Assembly (NCBI GenBank): GCA_903994455.1
Contig: CAJEXI010000036.1
Coordinates: forward strand, 1 to 32,742
DNA from: an uncultured Chlorobiaceae bacterium
GTDB taxonomy: Bacteria > Bacteroidota > Chlorobiia > Chlorobiales > Chlorobiaceae
DNA length: 32,742 nucleotides
Direction: 5' to 3'
Shown: one piece after another, positions 8,058 to 15,478 of the stretch
Layout of the letters: every line of letters begins with the position of its first letter
How positions within the stretch are numbered: position 1 is the stretch's first letter
Notes under the pieces: generated by a model
Databases searched by the model: none
What the model was told of the DNA's origin: nothing
What the model saw: only the letters and a program-made list of their open reading frames with translations
Made by a program: the position numbers and the translations under genes

Positions 8058-8291
8058 GGAGTGTAAGCTCGAAGCTCAAAAACCTTGGCTTGAAATAATT
8101 TTTTTGAAAAAAGATTCAGAAAGGTTTCAATTTGTTCCTTTGGATTCTTTTATTGAGAACGAGGTAACGCATTATCTTATTTCTTGAAAAAAAACTGTTA
8201 TATCCCACTCATGCCACACCAAATCCTGATATCCGCGATTTCCCGTTCACGGAAACAGGCCTTTCGAACAAACAGGAAGCTCTCTGACTTG

Positions 8292-9680
8292 ATGATGCAA
8301 AAATTAACGGTCATAGCTGTTCTTGTCGTCATTACGGCCATGATCTTTCCACGTTTGCTGCTTGCGCAAACAAAAGATGATTCACTCCAGTCCCGTGTTC
8401 AAATTAATTCCTATATCGTCAAGGAGACGGGCAGTTCCAAAGTATTGATGGCAAAGGATATCGACATACCAGTCTCACCAGCCAGCCTGACCAAGATACT
8501 GACTTGTATCATGGCAATCGAAAGCGGCAGGCTTGATCAGGATGTGCTTATCACGAAAGAGTCGACGATGGTTGAGCCTTCTAAAGCAGGATTCAGACAA
8601 GGTGATAAAATCAAGCTTATCGATCTTGTCAAGGCGGCAATGGTCAATTCAAGCAATGACGCAGCATTTGCCATAGCAATATATCTGTCCGGTAATATTG
8701 ATTCGTTTGTTGCCTCCATGAACTCCAGGGCAAAGATGATCGGGATGAAAAATTCCCGCTTTACCAACCCGGCCGGCTTTGATAAAGGCATTTATACGGG
8801 CAATATATCGACAGCAGAGGATCTGTTGCGCCTGACGGAGTATGCAGTAAGGAATCCCGTCTTCAACCAGGTTGCCCGTCTTGATAAAGCCGTTTTTATG
8901 GAGCAGACGACCCACGAAGTTTATTGTCTGAAAACTCATAACAAGCTTCTTGATAAATATCCTTATGCTGTTGGTATCAAAACAGGTTATACAAGCAAAG
9001 CAGGAGGATGTCTGATTGCCAGAGCTATAAAGGGTGACAAGGATATTTTGCTTGTGATGCTGAATGCCAAAACCGACCGATGGAGTGTTGCAGCCAATTT
9101 GTTCGATATGGCATTTATGGACAGTAGACCCAATTCTGCATGGTTTGGTGTAGCCTCTCGAGGTGATTCGGGACTTTCCGGGCCTCCTGTAGTTGAAAAA
9201 CATCGGGGATCGGAAGCCGTTGCTTCGGCAAAAGCAGCGCATAAGTCGAAGAAGCAGGTGATTGTCGTGCAGAAGATCAGCCGGAAGTCGAAGAAGCCAG
9301 TGATTGCCGTGCAGAAGAGCAGTCGGAAGTCGAAGAAGGAGGTAATTGCCGTGGAAAAGATCAGTCGGAAGTCGAAGAAGGAGGTGATTGCCGTGGAAAA
9401 GATCAGTCGGAAGTCGAAGAAGCAGGTGATTGCCGTGGAGAAGATCAGCCGGAAGTCGAAGAAGCAGGTGATTGCCGTGGAGAAGATCAGCCGGAAGTCG
9501 AAGAAGCAGGTGATTGCCATGCAGAAGATCGGCAGCAAGTCGAAGAAGCGTGAACTTGTTGCATCGAAACCGGTCAGGAAAAATAAAAAGAAAGTGGCTC
9601 TTACCCTTTCCTGTAAACCTGTTGTACCCTCTAACCAAATCAGCAATAATGATCAAGCATATCGTAATGTGGCGGCTTAA
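8292..9680 (+). CDS. D-alanyl-D-alanine carboxypeptidase (peptidase S11) with Lys-rich repeat tail
   Basis: This penicillin-binding protein of the PBP5/DacA type trims the terminal D-Ala from peptidoglycan stem peptides in the periplasm. Counting from ATG 8292, the active-site SxxK is S65-L-T-K68, SxN is S120-S-N122, and KTG is K230-T-G232. The signal peptide is MMQKLTVIAVLVVITAMIF...LLAQ. The frame is open upstream to TTG 8184 and ATG 8211, but those starts would add a long basic leader without a ribosome site, while AGGAAG lies 12 bases before 8292. After the catalytic domain (about 25-275) the usual PBP5 C-terminal beta domain and amphipathic anchor are replaced by about 110 residues of 14-residue Lys-rich repeats. 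The last 32 bases overlap the Dabb gene. Confidence 0.9.
   Translation: MMQKLTVIAVLVVITAMIFPRLLLAQTKDDSLQSRVQINSYIVKETGSSKVLMAKDIDIPVSPASLTKILTCIMAIESGRLDQDVLITKESTMVEPSKAGFRQGDKIKLIDLVKAAMVNSSNDAAFAIAIYLSGNIDSFVASMNSRAKMIGMKNSRFTNPAGFDKGIYTGNISTAEDLLRLTEYAVRNPVFNQVARLDKAVFMEQTTHEVYCLKTHNKLLDKYPYAVGIKTGYTSKAGGCLIARAIKGDKDILLVMLNAKTDRWSVAANLFDMAFMDSRPNSAWFGVASRGDSGLSGPPVVEKHRGSEAVASAKAAHKSKKQVIVVQKISRKSKKPVIAVQKSSRKSKKEVIAVEKISRKSKKEVIAVEKISRKSKKQVIAVEKISRKSKKQVIAVEKISRKSKKQVIAMQKIGSKSKKRELVASKPVRKNKKKVALTLSCKPVVPSNQISNNDQAYRNVAA
9243..9578 (+). repeat. 42-bp tandem repeat encoding KSKK(Q/E)VIAVEKISR units
   Basis: Seven in-register units of 42 bases (14 codons), plus an eighth degenerate unit, lie in the 3' part of the carboxypeptidase gene. 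The consensus peptide is KSKKxVIAVxKISR. Units 3-6 are nearly identical at the DNA level, indicating recent expansion. The tail alternates cationic patches with a short hydrophobic VIAV core, so it could bind anionic cell-wall polymers or the outer membrane. Copy number is likely to vary between strains. Confidence 0.9.
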
Positions 9681-9951
9681 GGATGTTGCTCATGGCAATG
9701 ACCGGCAAACCAATGCCTCTCTTATCAAGGAAAAACTGTTGGGACTCAAAGGAAGAATTCCCGGGATGACGGCTATTGAAGTGGGATTCGATTTCAGCCG
9801 TACGGATAGCTCTGCTGATGTGGTCTTGTATAGTGAATTTATTGACAGGAAAGCTCTCGAAGAGTATCAGGTCAATCCAGAACATGAAATAATAAAGCCA
9901 TTTACCGGGGAAGCCAGCGAAGAGCGGAGAATTATCGATTACGAGGTATGA
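9649..9951 (+). CDS. Dabb (stress-responsive A/B barrel) domain protein
   Basis: This is a 100-residue protein starting IKHIVMWRLKD, the classic opening of Dabb domains (small dimeric alpha-beta barrels, ferredoxin-like fold), with VDVGFDF-like and VLYSEFIDRKALEEYQVNPEH segments that also fit the family. Dabb proteins include plant stress proteins and small bacterial proteins that bind or act on hydrophobic ligands; this one's function is not known. The ATG lies inside the end of the carboxypeptidase gene (32-base overlap, different frame), so the two are probably translated from one mRNA. A strong terminator follows. Confidence 0.85.
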   Translation: MIKHIVMWRLKDVAHGNDRQTNASLIKEKLLGLKGRIPGMTAIEVGFDFSRTDSSADVVLYSEFIDRKALEEYQVNPEHEIIKPFTGEASEERRIIDYEV

Positions 9952-9960
9952 GGTAACAGT

Positions 9961-9993
9961 AAAAAGCGGATGGATATCAGCCCTCCGCTTTTT
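9961..9993. terminator. Bidirectional intrinsic terminator
   Basis: A 10-bp stem (AAAAAGCGGA at 9961-9970 with TCCGCTTTTT at 9984-9993) encloses a 13-base loop. Because the stem itself ends in A5/T5, it works on both strands. It lies between the convergent Dabb gene and the ferredoxin gene and should end both transcripts. Confidence 0.85.
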
Positions 9994-10015
9994 ATTGAAT
10001 TGGTTTCTTATTTTG

Positions 10016-10204
10016 TTATCCCTGAACGATGCACTCTGCTGGGCAGACAGCAACGCAAGCGGGAGCGTCAGCGTATCCTTCACATTCGGTACAGGAGCCA
10101 GCATCAATGATATAAGCATCATCGCCAGCAGTAATTGCCGTAACTGGACATTCTGGTTCACAAGCTCCGCAGTAGGTGCATTCGTCGGTAATGAAGAGTG
10201 CCAT
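10016..10204 (-). CDS. fdx: 2[4Fe-4S] ferredoxin
   Basis: This is a 62-residue bacterial-type ferredoxin. The first cluster motif is CTYCGACEPECP, and the second is CTECEGYADAPACVAVCP, whose enlarged eight-residue insert between the second and third Cys is characteristic of chlorobial and proteobacterial ferredoxins. In green sulfur bacteria such ferredoxins accept electrons from the type I reaction centre and feed the reductive TCA cycle enzymes (pyruvate and 2-oxoglutarate synthases) and nitrogenase. AAGGA lies eight to nine bases before ATG 10204. The gene is monocistronic, as expected for a highly expressed carrier, with a bidirectional terminator 23 bases downstream. Confidence 0.95.
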   Translation of the reverse strand: MALFITDECTYCGACEPECPVTAITAGDDAYIIDAGSCTECEGYADAPACVAVCPAECIVQG

Positions 10205-10383
10205 ATTAAATTTCCTTGCTTAAAAGTTGTAAAAAAATAGAAAGAACGATTCTGATTAGCTCCGGTCAATATAAGATTTTTTTTTAGCTCAAAAAAAATG
10301 TTGACTCGTTAATAATGAAGTTTCGCCATAAACCATGGGCTGTTACTGTTGCTCATGAATTTTGTAACTGTTTATAATAGAAT
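10205..10383. other. Upstream region of the ferredoxin gene
   Basis: This is AT-rich DNA with long A and T tracts between the ferredoxin start and the 3' end of hldD. It must hold the ferredoxin promoter. TTGACC at about 10263-10268 (minus strand) is a possible -35 box, but its -10 partner is poor, so I do not call one. No terminator hairpin for hldD is evident. Confidence 0.35.
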
Positions 10384-11376
10384 TTATAAAGAGGGGTTCC
10401 TGTCATCAAGATACGGATTGTCGGAAGAGAGGTAGCGCTGCACATACTCAAGTATTCCATCCTCAATTGAGGTGAGAGGTTCGCCGAATCCTGCCTGTCG
10501 AAGCTTTGTTATATCAGCACAGGTGTAATACTGGTATTTGTCGCGCAGAGTTTCCGGCATAGGGACGTAATCGATAACCGGCTGCTTTCCAAGAGCCAAA
10601 AATGTTGCGGTCGCCAAATCCTTGAAACTTCTTGCCTCTCCACTGCCAACATTGAAGATGCCGGCTACGTGATTTTCAAGCAGCCATATCATGATTCTTG
10701 TGCAATCCCTTACATAGACAAAATCTCTCAATTGTTCACCATCCCGATAGTCTGGCCGGTGTGACTGAAAGAGTTTCACCGACCCCTCTTCAAGTATCTG
10801 ATGGAATGCTTTGTAGACGACACTGCTCATATCGCCTTTATGATATTCGTTCGGGCCGTAAACGTTGAAGAATTTGAGACCAACAGCCCGATCAAGAATC
10901 CCTTTGTTCATGGCCCAGCGGTCAAACAACTGTTTTGAGTAGCCGTACATGTTGAGTGGCCGGAGCTTGTCGAGTTGCAGCATATCATCATGGTATCCGT
11001 TTGATCCATCTCCGTACGTTGCTGCACTTGAGGCGTAGATAAGTCGGACATTGTGTGCCATGCAAAAAGAGGCAATTGTTTTTGAGTAGCAGAAATTGTT
11101 TGCCAGAAGATGATCGGCATCAGTTTCAGTTGTCGAACTGTTTGCGCCGATATGAAGGATGGCCGAAATTCCCTCAAAAGCGCCTCTTTCAAGCAGGTTG
11201 GGAAAAAGATCTATTGGTACAATATCAGCAAAACGAAGCCCGGAGAGGTTCCGCCATTTTTCGCTGGTTGTCGATCCAAGATCATCAATGATGATGATGT
11301 TTTCCTCACCCCTGCGGTTAAGTTCCCAAAGCATGGCACTGCCGATAAATCCTGCTCCGCCGGTGATAATGATCAT
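10384..11376 (-). CDS. hldD: ADP-L-glycero-D-manno-heptose 6-epimerase
   Basis: This is a 330-residue extended short-chain dehydrogenase. The NAD(P)-binding GGAGFIG is at residues 6-12, the catalytic Y144-G-Y-S-K148 follows, and the family-specific segments are DLGSTTSEKWRNL, GANSSTTETDADHLLANN, KFFNVYGPNEYHKGDMSSV and YRDGEQLRDFVYVRD. The enzyme inverts C6 of ADP-D-glycero-D-manno-heptose to supply L,D-heptose for the LPS inner core in the cytoplasm, confirming a Gram-negative envelope. No other heptose genes are adjacent. There is no Shine-Dalgarno before ATG 11376; a possible -10 box ends only nine bases ahead, which would make the mRNA nearly leaderless. Confidence 0.93.
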   Translation of the reverse strand: MIIITGGAGFIGSAMLWELNRRGEENIIIIDDLGSTTSEKWRNLSGLRFADIVPIDLFPNLLERGAFEGISAILHIGANSSTTETDADHLLANNFCYSKTIASFCMAHNVRLIYASSAATYGDGSNGYHDDMLQLDKLRPLNMYGYSKQLFDRWAMNKGILDRAVGLKFFNVYGPNEYHKGDMSSVVYKAFHQILEEGSVKLFQSHRPDYRDGEQLRDFVYVRDCTRIMIWLLENHVAGIFNVGSGEARSFKDLATATFLALGKQPVIDYVPMPETLRDKYQYYTCADITKLRQAGFGEPLTSIEDGILEYVQRYLSSDNPYLDDRNPSL

Positions 11377-11385
11377 GTCAAAAAA

Positions 11386-11415
11386 TGTATAGGATTTAAT
11401 GCGCTCAGAAGCGAA
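11386..11415 (-). promoter_or_regulatory. Possible hldD promoter
   Basis: On the minus strand TATACA (11386-11391) sits 18 bases after a weak -35 candidate TTCGCT (11410-11415). The context AAATCCTATAC is the same as at the tRNA-Val -10 region. It is nine bases from the hldD ATG, implying a nearly leaderless transcript. Weak call. Confidence 0.35.
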
Positions 11416-11439
11416 TATAAAGAGGTGGGCATCAAGAAC

Positions 11440-11471
11440 AAAAGGCCACTTTGGCAGACAAGCGGCCTTTT
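11440..11471. terminator. Intrinsic terminator hairpin after the sigma-like gene
   Basis: An 8-bp inverted repeat AAAAGGCC/GGCCTTTT (11440-11447 and 11464-11471) surrounds a 16-base loop. It lies 14 bases past the stop codon of the minus-strand sigma-like gene and would separate it from hldD. The T tract is only four long, so efficiency is uncertain. Confidence 0.6.
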
Positions 11472-11485
11472 AAAAAAAGATCTAT

Positions 11486-11908
11486 TCAGGCGGAAGCTTT
11501 AAGCTGGCTGGTATTGACCAAAAGTTGCCGACCCCAAAGCAGCCATGTTCTTATGGTGTCAATCGGTTTGCCAATAATTTCGGCTATCTGCCGGTGTTGG
11601 AGTCCCGATATTTCGTTCAACAAAACAGAGAACTTGATATCTGCCGCACAATGCTTCAGTGAATCAAGAAGCTGAAAGTGATGCTGGCATTTTTTCCCGC
11701 TGATACAGAAATCAGTGTCCTGTCCGAACTGGTTAACATAGCACTCTCTGAACGCTTTCAGGAGTTCAATTTCTTTTGCCCTTGTATCCGCATAACGATA
11801 GGTCTTGTAGACCAGATCTTGAGAATCGTGCTCACTACAGGTCATCCACAAGGCAATGCTGTAGATATCGTTGACAATATCAAGAGGTGTTTTTTTGGGG
11901 CTCGTCAT
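11486..11908 (-). CDS. Small sigma-70/ECF-like regulatory protein
   Basis: This is a 140-residue protein resembling a shortened ECF sigma factor. The first 60 residues look like region 2.1-2.2 (DIVNDIYSIALWMTCSEHDSQDLVYKTY). The C-terminal 45 residues fit a region 4 helix-turn-helix (FSVLLNEISGLQHRQIAEIIGKPIDTIRTWLLWGRQLL), the part that contacts the -35 element. Promoter-melting residues of region 2.3-2.4 are not convincing, so it may be a degenerate sigma or an anti-sigma-like DNA-binding protein. Two Cys pairs in the middle (CISGKKC and nearby) are notable and could sense redox or metal. A very strong Shine-Dalgarno, GGAGGAG, precedes the ATG. No anti-sigma gene is adjacent. Confidence 0.65.
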   Translation of the reverse strand: MTSPKKTPLDIVNDIYSIALWMTCSEHDSQDLVYKTYRYADTRAKEIELLKAFRECYVNQFGQDTDFCISGKKCQHHFQLLDSLKHCAADIKFSVLLNEISGLQHRQIAEIIGKPIDTIRTWLLWGRQLLVNTSQLKASA

Positions 11909-11976
11909 TTCTCCTCCATTAATTTGGATTTTTTTTGTCCTGTTTTAATTTATAAAAAAATTGAGGATTGTCCAGA

Positions 11977-12003
11977 CTTTTTATCATGAATTGTCATAAA
12001 AAG
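11977..12003. repeat. Inverted repeat between the sigma-like gene and hisC
   Basis: CTTTTTAT (11977-11984) is repeated inversely as ATAAAAAG (11996-12003) with an 11-base centre. It is AT-only and lies in the 199-base divergent region upstream of both the sigma-like gene and hisC. It could be an operator or simply AT-rich sequence. Confidence 0.4.
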
Positions 12004-12107
12004 ATGTTTTTTTAACAAGTAACAATCGCCAGAAGTGGCCTGTCCAGCGTTGGCTGCGGACCGGAGCGATTCACTGTGATTCCACAGCAAAAACAAAACA
12101 TATTACC

Positions 12108-13175
12108 ATGAAAAAAGATATCGGGCATCTTCTTAATCCGGCATTAAAACATATTGCGACCTACAAGGTTGAGGGAGGACAGCAGGCAGAGATAAAGCTG
12201 AATCAGAACGAAAGCCCTTTTGATGTACCGATGTGGCTTAAAGAGGAGATTATCGGAGAGTTTATCAAGGAACCCTGGAACCGTTATCCGGATATTCTGC
12301 CTTACAGGGGTATGCAGGCTTATGCGGATTTTCTCGGCATTTCACCTGATTCCGTAATGATGAGTAACGGCTCAAATGAGATGCTCTATACAATTTTTCT
12401 TGCTTGTCTTGGTCCAGGCAGAAAGGTGCTGATACCAGAACCTTCGTTTTCGCTCTATGAAAAAATAGCGCAGCTTTTGCAGTCCCAAATTGTCAGCGTG
12501 CCCATGCATCCAGATCTTGATTTTGATACGGATGCAATCATTCGGGTGGCGCGTGACGAGGATGTTGATGTTATTGTTCTTTCAACACCTAATAATCCTA
12601 CCTCTAAATCACTTACCTTCGACGACGTTCGGCTGATTGTGGAATCTTCTGATGCCATTGTGCTGGTTGACGAAGCCTATATCGAGTTTTCACGTCAGCG
12701 ATCCATTCTTGAGCTTATCGACGAATTGCCCAATCTTATTGTGCTCCGAACCATGTCCAAGGCGCTCGCGCTTGCAGGGATACGGATTGGTTTTGCGGTG
12801 GCAAATCCGCTGCTGATGGCTGAACTTGCCAAGCCAAAAATTCCTTTTGCATCAAGCAGGCTTGCCGAGATAACGCTCACAAAGGTTTTGGCAAATTACT
12901 CACTGGTTACTGATGCCGTATCATATATTCTTCATGAGCGCGACAAGCTCTATCATGAACTCCTTTCTGTTGACGGAGTAGAGCCGTTCCTGAGTGATAC
13001 CAATTTTTTGATTATCAGGGTTGGTGATGCCGGAGCTGTTTTCCAAAGTCTTCGTCATGAGGGGATTCTGGTGCGCAATGTTTCTGGTTATCACCTTATG
13101 GAGAACTGTTTGAGATTTAACATTGGGCTGGTTGAGGAAAATCGGCGGATCATCGAAAAGCTCAGCTCGATTTAG
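12108..13175 (+). CDS. hisC: Histidinol-phosphate aminotransferase
   Basis: This is a 355-residue class I/II PLP aminotransferase of the HisC type, converting imidazole-acetol phosphate and glutamate to histidinol phosphate in histidine biosynthesis. Visible motifs are KLNQNESPFDVP near the N-terminus, SNGSNEML in the PLP phosphate loop, STPNNPT, DEAYIEF, and the Schiff-base lysine K218 in RTMSKALALAGIRIGF, closing with LRFNIGLVEENRR. Length matches the family. No Shine-Dalgarno is seen before ATG 12108. The next gene (SpoU-type methyltransferase) begins one base after the stop codon, so the two form an operon; other his genes are elsewhere. Confidence 0.93.
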   Translation: MKKDIGHLLNPALKHIATYKVEGGQQAEIKLNQNESPFDVPMWLKEEIIGEFIKEPWNRYPDILPYRGMQAYADFLGISPDSVMMSNGSNEMLYTIFLACLGPGRKVLIPEPSFSLYEKIAQLLQSQIVSVPMHPDLDFDTDAIIRVARDEDVDVIVLSTPNNPTSKSLTFDDVRLIVESSDAIVLVDEAYIEFSRQRSILELIDELPNLIVLRTMSKALALAGIRIGFAVANPLLMAELAKPKIPFASSRLAEITLTKVLANYSLVTDAVSYILHERDKLYHELLSVDGVEPFLSDTNFLIIRVGDAGAVFQSLRHEGILVRNVSGYHLMENCLRFNIGLVEENRRIIEKLSSI

Positions 13176-13176
13176 G

Positions 13177-13719
13177 ATGCCGGAGTTCAGAAAGTTACAT
13201 GGTTCCGAGATGAATCGGCTGAGTGCGGAGCAGTATTCGGTTGCGCCGAAGCATCCCCTTTATCTGATGCTCCATAATATTCGCAGTATGTGGAATGTTG
13301 GTGCCATGTTTCGCACTGCCGACGCAGCAGGCATCGAAAAAATGATTCTTTCCGGCTATACGGCAACACCTCCGAGAAAAGAGATCAATAAAACAGCACT
13401 CGGAGCCCAGGAAACGGTTTTATGGGAGTATCATGCCGACCCGTTGGAGACTCTTGAACTGCTGAAGCAAGAGGGCGTGCGAATCTGCGGACTGGAGATT
13501 GCATCAGGAAGCCGTCCCTGCACGACAGTAAATCCCGATGATTTTCCCCTGTGCCTTGTCGTTGGTAATGAAGTTGACGGTCTTGAAGACGAGGTGCTTA
13601 ACCTGTGTGACGAGGTGCTCGAAATTCCTCAGTACGGCACCAAACATTCGTTGAACGTCGCTGTGGCAACGGGGATAGCCTTGTTTGAACTGGTGCGTGT
13701 TTTTCGCCGTGGCATGTAA
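13177..13719 (+). CDS. SpoU/TrmH-family RNA 2'-O-methyltransferase
   Basis: This is a 180-residue SPOUT-fold methyltransferase that uses S-adenosylmethionine to methylate a ribose 2'-OH in tRNA or rRNA. All three family motifs are present: NIRSMWNVGAMFRTADA (motif 1, with the conserved N and R), LVVGNEVDGL (motif 2) and IPQYGTKHSLNVAVATGIALFEL (motif 3), which together form the SAM-binding knot. The usual substrate-recognition N-terminal extension of RlmB-type enzymes is missing, so it is a minimal SpoU protein whose target RNA cannot be named. ATG 13177 is preferred because it immediately follows the hisC stop; the frame is open further upstream inside hisC. Confidence 0.9.
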   Translation: MPEFRKLHGSEMNRLSAEQYSVAPKHPLYLMLHNIRSMWNVGAMFRTADAAGIEKMILSGYTATPPRKEINKTALGAQETVLWEYHADPLETLELLKQEGVRICGLEIASGSRPCTTVNPDDFPLCLVVGNEVDGLEDEVLNLCDEVLEIPQYGTKHSLNVAVATGIALFELVRVFRRGM

Positions 13720-13783
13720 CTTTTTGGTTTTTGATGTTGTTTTGATTACATAGATGCTCAACGATATATAACTGTTCTCTTCA

Positions 13784-14620
13784 ATGCTTCATTACAAGAC
13801 ATACGAGTTGGATGACAACGAAGCTCCCTGGGTTGTGTTTGTTCACGGGGCTGGCGGAAGTTCTTCGATATGGTTTCTTCAGATAAAGGAGTTTATCAGG
13901 CATTTTAATGTTCTGCTTGTTGACCTCAGAGGACATGGAAAGTCGAAGGGGATGGCCGTCCCCAAGGGAGTGCGTCATTATGAGTTTGCCGATATTACCC
14001 AGGATATTCTTGATGTGCTCGATTCGTTGAACATCCAGAAAGCCCACTTTATTGGAATATCACTTGGAACCATTCTGATTCGCAATCTCAGCGAAATAGC
14101 GCCAACAAGGGTAATGTCAATGATTATGGGTGGTGCCATTATAAGGCTTAACATCCGGGCAAAGGTTCTTGTTACTCTTGGCAACATGTTCAAGAGTGTT
14201 ATTCCCTACATGTGGCTCTACACCTTTTTTGCCTGGATTATTATGCCAAGCGAGCGCCACAAAAAGTCAAGGCTGCTCTTTGTCAATGAGGCCAAAAAGG
14301 TTGCGCAGAAAGAGTTTATGCGCTGGTTTACGCTGACCTACGAAATCACGCCGCTGTTAAAATACTTTGAAGAGAAAGATACCTCCATTCCTACCCTCTA
14401 TCTTATGGGAGAGGAAGATCACATGTTTCTTCCCGCAGTTCGTTATATCATTACCAGACATACCAATTCATGGCTTGAGGTGATCAATAATTCAGGTCAC
14501 GTCTGTAACGTCGACCAGCCCAAAGAGTTCAATACCCGGGCGATACGGTTCCTGAAAAAAAATTCCCCTTCGCGTGTTGCCGTTACGGAAAACGTCGGTG
14601 TTCGGCTTGCCGCCTGCTAA
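13784..14620 (+). CDS. Alpha/beta hydrolase
   Basis: This is a 278-residue cytoplasmic alpha/beta-hydrolase-fold protein. The oxyanion-hole region is VVFVHGAGGSS (His21-Gly22), followed by VDLRGHGKS. The nucleophile elbow is GIS93LG, the acid is probably Asp in LMGEEDHMF, and the catalytic His is in NNSGHVCNVDQP. The lid region (about 130-200) is large and partly hydrophobic (VIPYMWLYTFFAWIIM), suggesting a lipophilic substrate or membrane association. Relatives include esterases, lactonases and the haloalkane-dehalogenase/MhpC group; the substrate is unknown. The gene converges on pth with a four-base overlap (both stop codons lie in CTAA/TTAG). Confidence 0.87.
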   Translation: MLHYKTYELDDNEAPWVVFVHGAGGSSSIWFLQIKEFIRHFNVLLVDLRGHGKSKGMAVPKGVRHYEFADITQDILDVLDSLNIQKAHFIGISLGTILIRNLSEIAPTRVMSMIMGGAIIRLNIRAKVLVTLGNMFKSVIPYMWLYTFFAWIIMPSERHKKSRLLFVNEAKKVAQKEFMRWFTLTYEITPLLKYFEEKDTSIPTLYLMGEEDHMFLPAVRYIITRHTNSWLEVINNSGHVCNVDQPKEFNTRAIRFLKKNSPSRVAVTENVGVRLAAC

Positions 14621-15189
14621 ACAACAGGTTTGTTGTAGTTGTTCATGGCATGTTCTATGCCGTTGATGACGAAATCAAGCGCAGCATCCCGGCAAACAGG
14701 CAGCACCTTGTTCATCACCATTTTTTCGTCTTCGCTGAATTTACCAAGGACAAACGACGAAAAGGAGCTCAGAGGTTGTTCACCTGGTCTGATACCTATC
14801 CTTAGACGGGCAAATTCTTCACTTCCGAGACATTCGATGATGTGTTTCAACCCGTTTTGCCCGCCTGCGGAACCCTTTGCCCGCATACGTATAGAGCCAG
14901 ACGGGAGGTTAAGGTCATCGCAGAGAACCAGAATTTCGCTTCGATCGATTTTGTGAAAATTCATTGCTGCGACGACAGCATGACCCGAGAGGTTCATATA
15001 GGTCATTGGTTTGATGATGATGACGCTCTCTCTTCTGTGCCTGATTTTAGCGCCCAGATATTTTCCTTTTCCTTTACTGAATCCGGCGTTGAAAGAATCC
15101 GCAATTATTTCGGTCGCACAAAAGCCGATATTGTGACGTGTACCGACATATTGGGAGTCAGGATTCCCAAGACCCACTAAAAGTTTCAT
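14617..15189 (-). CDS. pth: Peptidyl-tRNA hydrolase
   Basis: This is a 190-residue essential enzyme that releases tRNA from prematurely dissociated peptidyl-tRNA. The start LLVGLGNPDSQYVGTRHNIGF contains the family's Asn9 and the catalytic His19. KPMTYMNLSGHAV, LCDDLNLPSG (catalytic Asp) and GGQNGLKHI are the other conserved blocks. Length fits the family. It is transcribed toward, and overlaps by four bases with, the alpha/beta hydrolase gene. Its promoter lies in the roughly 290-base region shared with the divergent pyrophosphatase gene. Confidence 0.95.
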   Translation of the reverse strand: MKLLVGLGNPDSQYVGTRHNIGFCATEIIADSFNAGFSKGKGKYLGAKIRHRRESVIIIKPMTYMNLSGHAVVAAMNFHKIDRSEILVLCDDLNLPSGSIRMRAKGSAGGQNGLKHIIECLGSEEFARLRIGIRPGEQPLSSFSSFVLGKFSEDEKMVMNKVLPVCRDAALDFVINGIEHAMNNYNKPVV

Positions 15190-15269
15190 AAATACAAAAA
15201 ATAAATCCGGCGGTTTAGTTTATGGCTATTGTCATTCAACAGCATGAAAGATAAAGGAATAAATAATAC

Positions 15270-15298
15270 AAAGAACAGTTCTTTTTGCCCAGGCAAAA
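15270..15298. promoter_or_regulatory. Two abutting palindromes upstream of the pyrophosphatase gene
   Basis: AAAGAAC-A-GTTCTTT (15270-15284) and TTTTGCC-CA-GGCAAAA (15283-15298) are perfect 7-bp inverted repeats that share two T residues. They lie in the 289-base divergent region between pth and the pyrophosphatase gene. They could be operators for dimeric regulators; the second could also act as a small hairpin. No regulator can be assigned. Confidence 0.5.
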
Positions 15299-15478
15299 TC
15301 ATGCGTTCTTGTTATTAAATGGAATATCATTAAGATGTTCTTCAAAAAGGCATTGAGATTCATGAAAAAAGTTGCAAATTGAGGCTTACTATTGTTGGCA
15401 GGACTGTTCTCTTCTCGTGGTTTTGTTGGCAATAATTTTTTTCTTGAGTCAGAAAAAACAGTGAAAAAAAAAAGAACA

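Noticed and set aside
9243..9578. Regular 42-base repeats as a possible CRISPR array.
   Set aside because: There are no variable spacers; the repeats are contiguous, in frame and part of a coding sequence.
8649..9656. Long minus-strand frames (335 and 219 codons) opposite the carboxypeptidase gene.
   Set aside because: They are created by the 42-base tandem repeat read on the other strand; the residues repeat in the same period and show no family motif.
10205..10320. A defined ferredoxin promoter in the A/T-tract region.
   Set aside because: TTGACC is a fair -35 box, but no -10 box lies at 16-18 bases.
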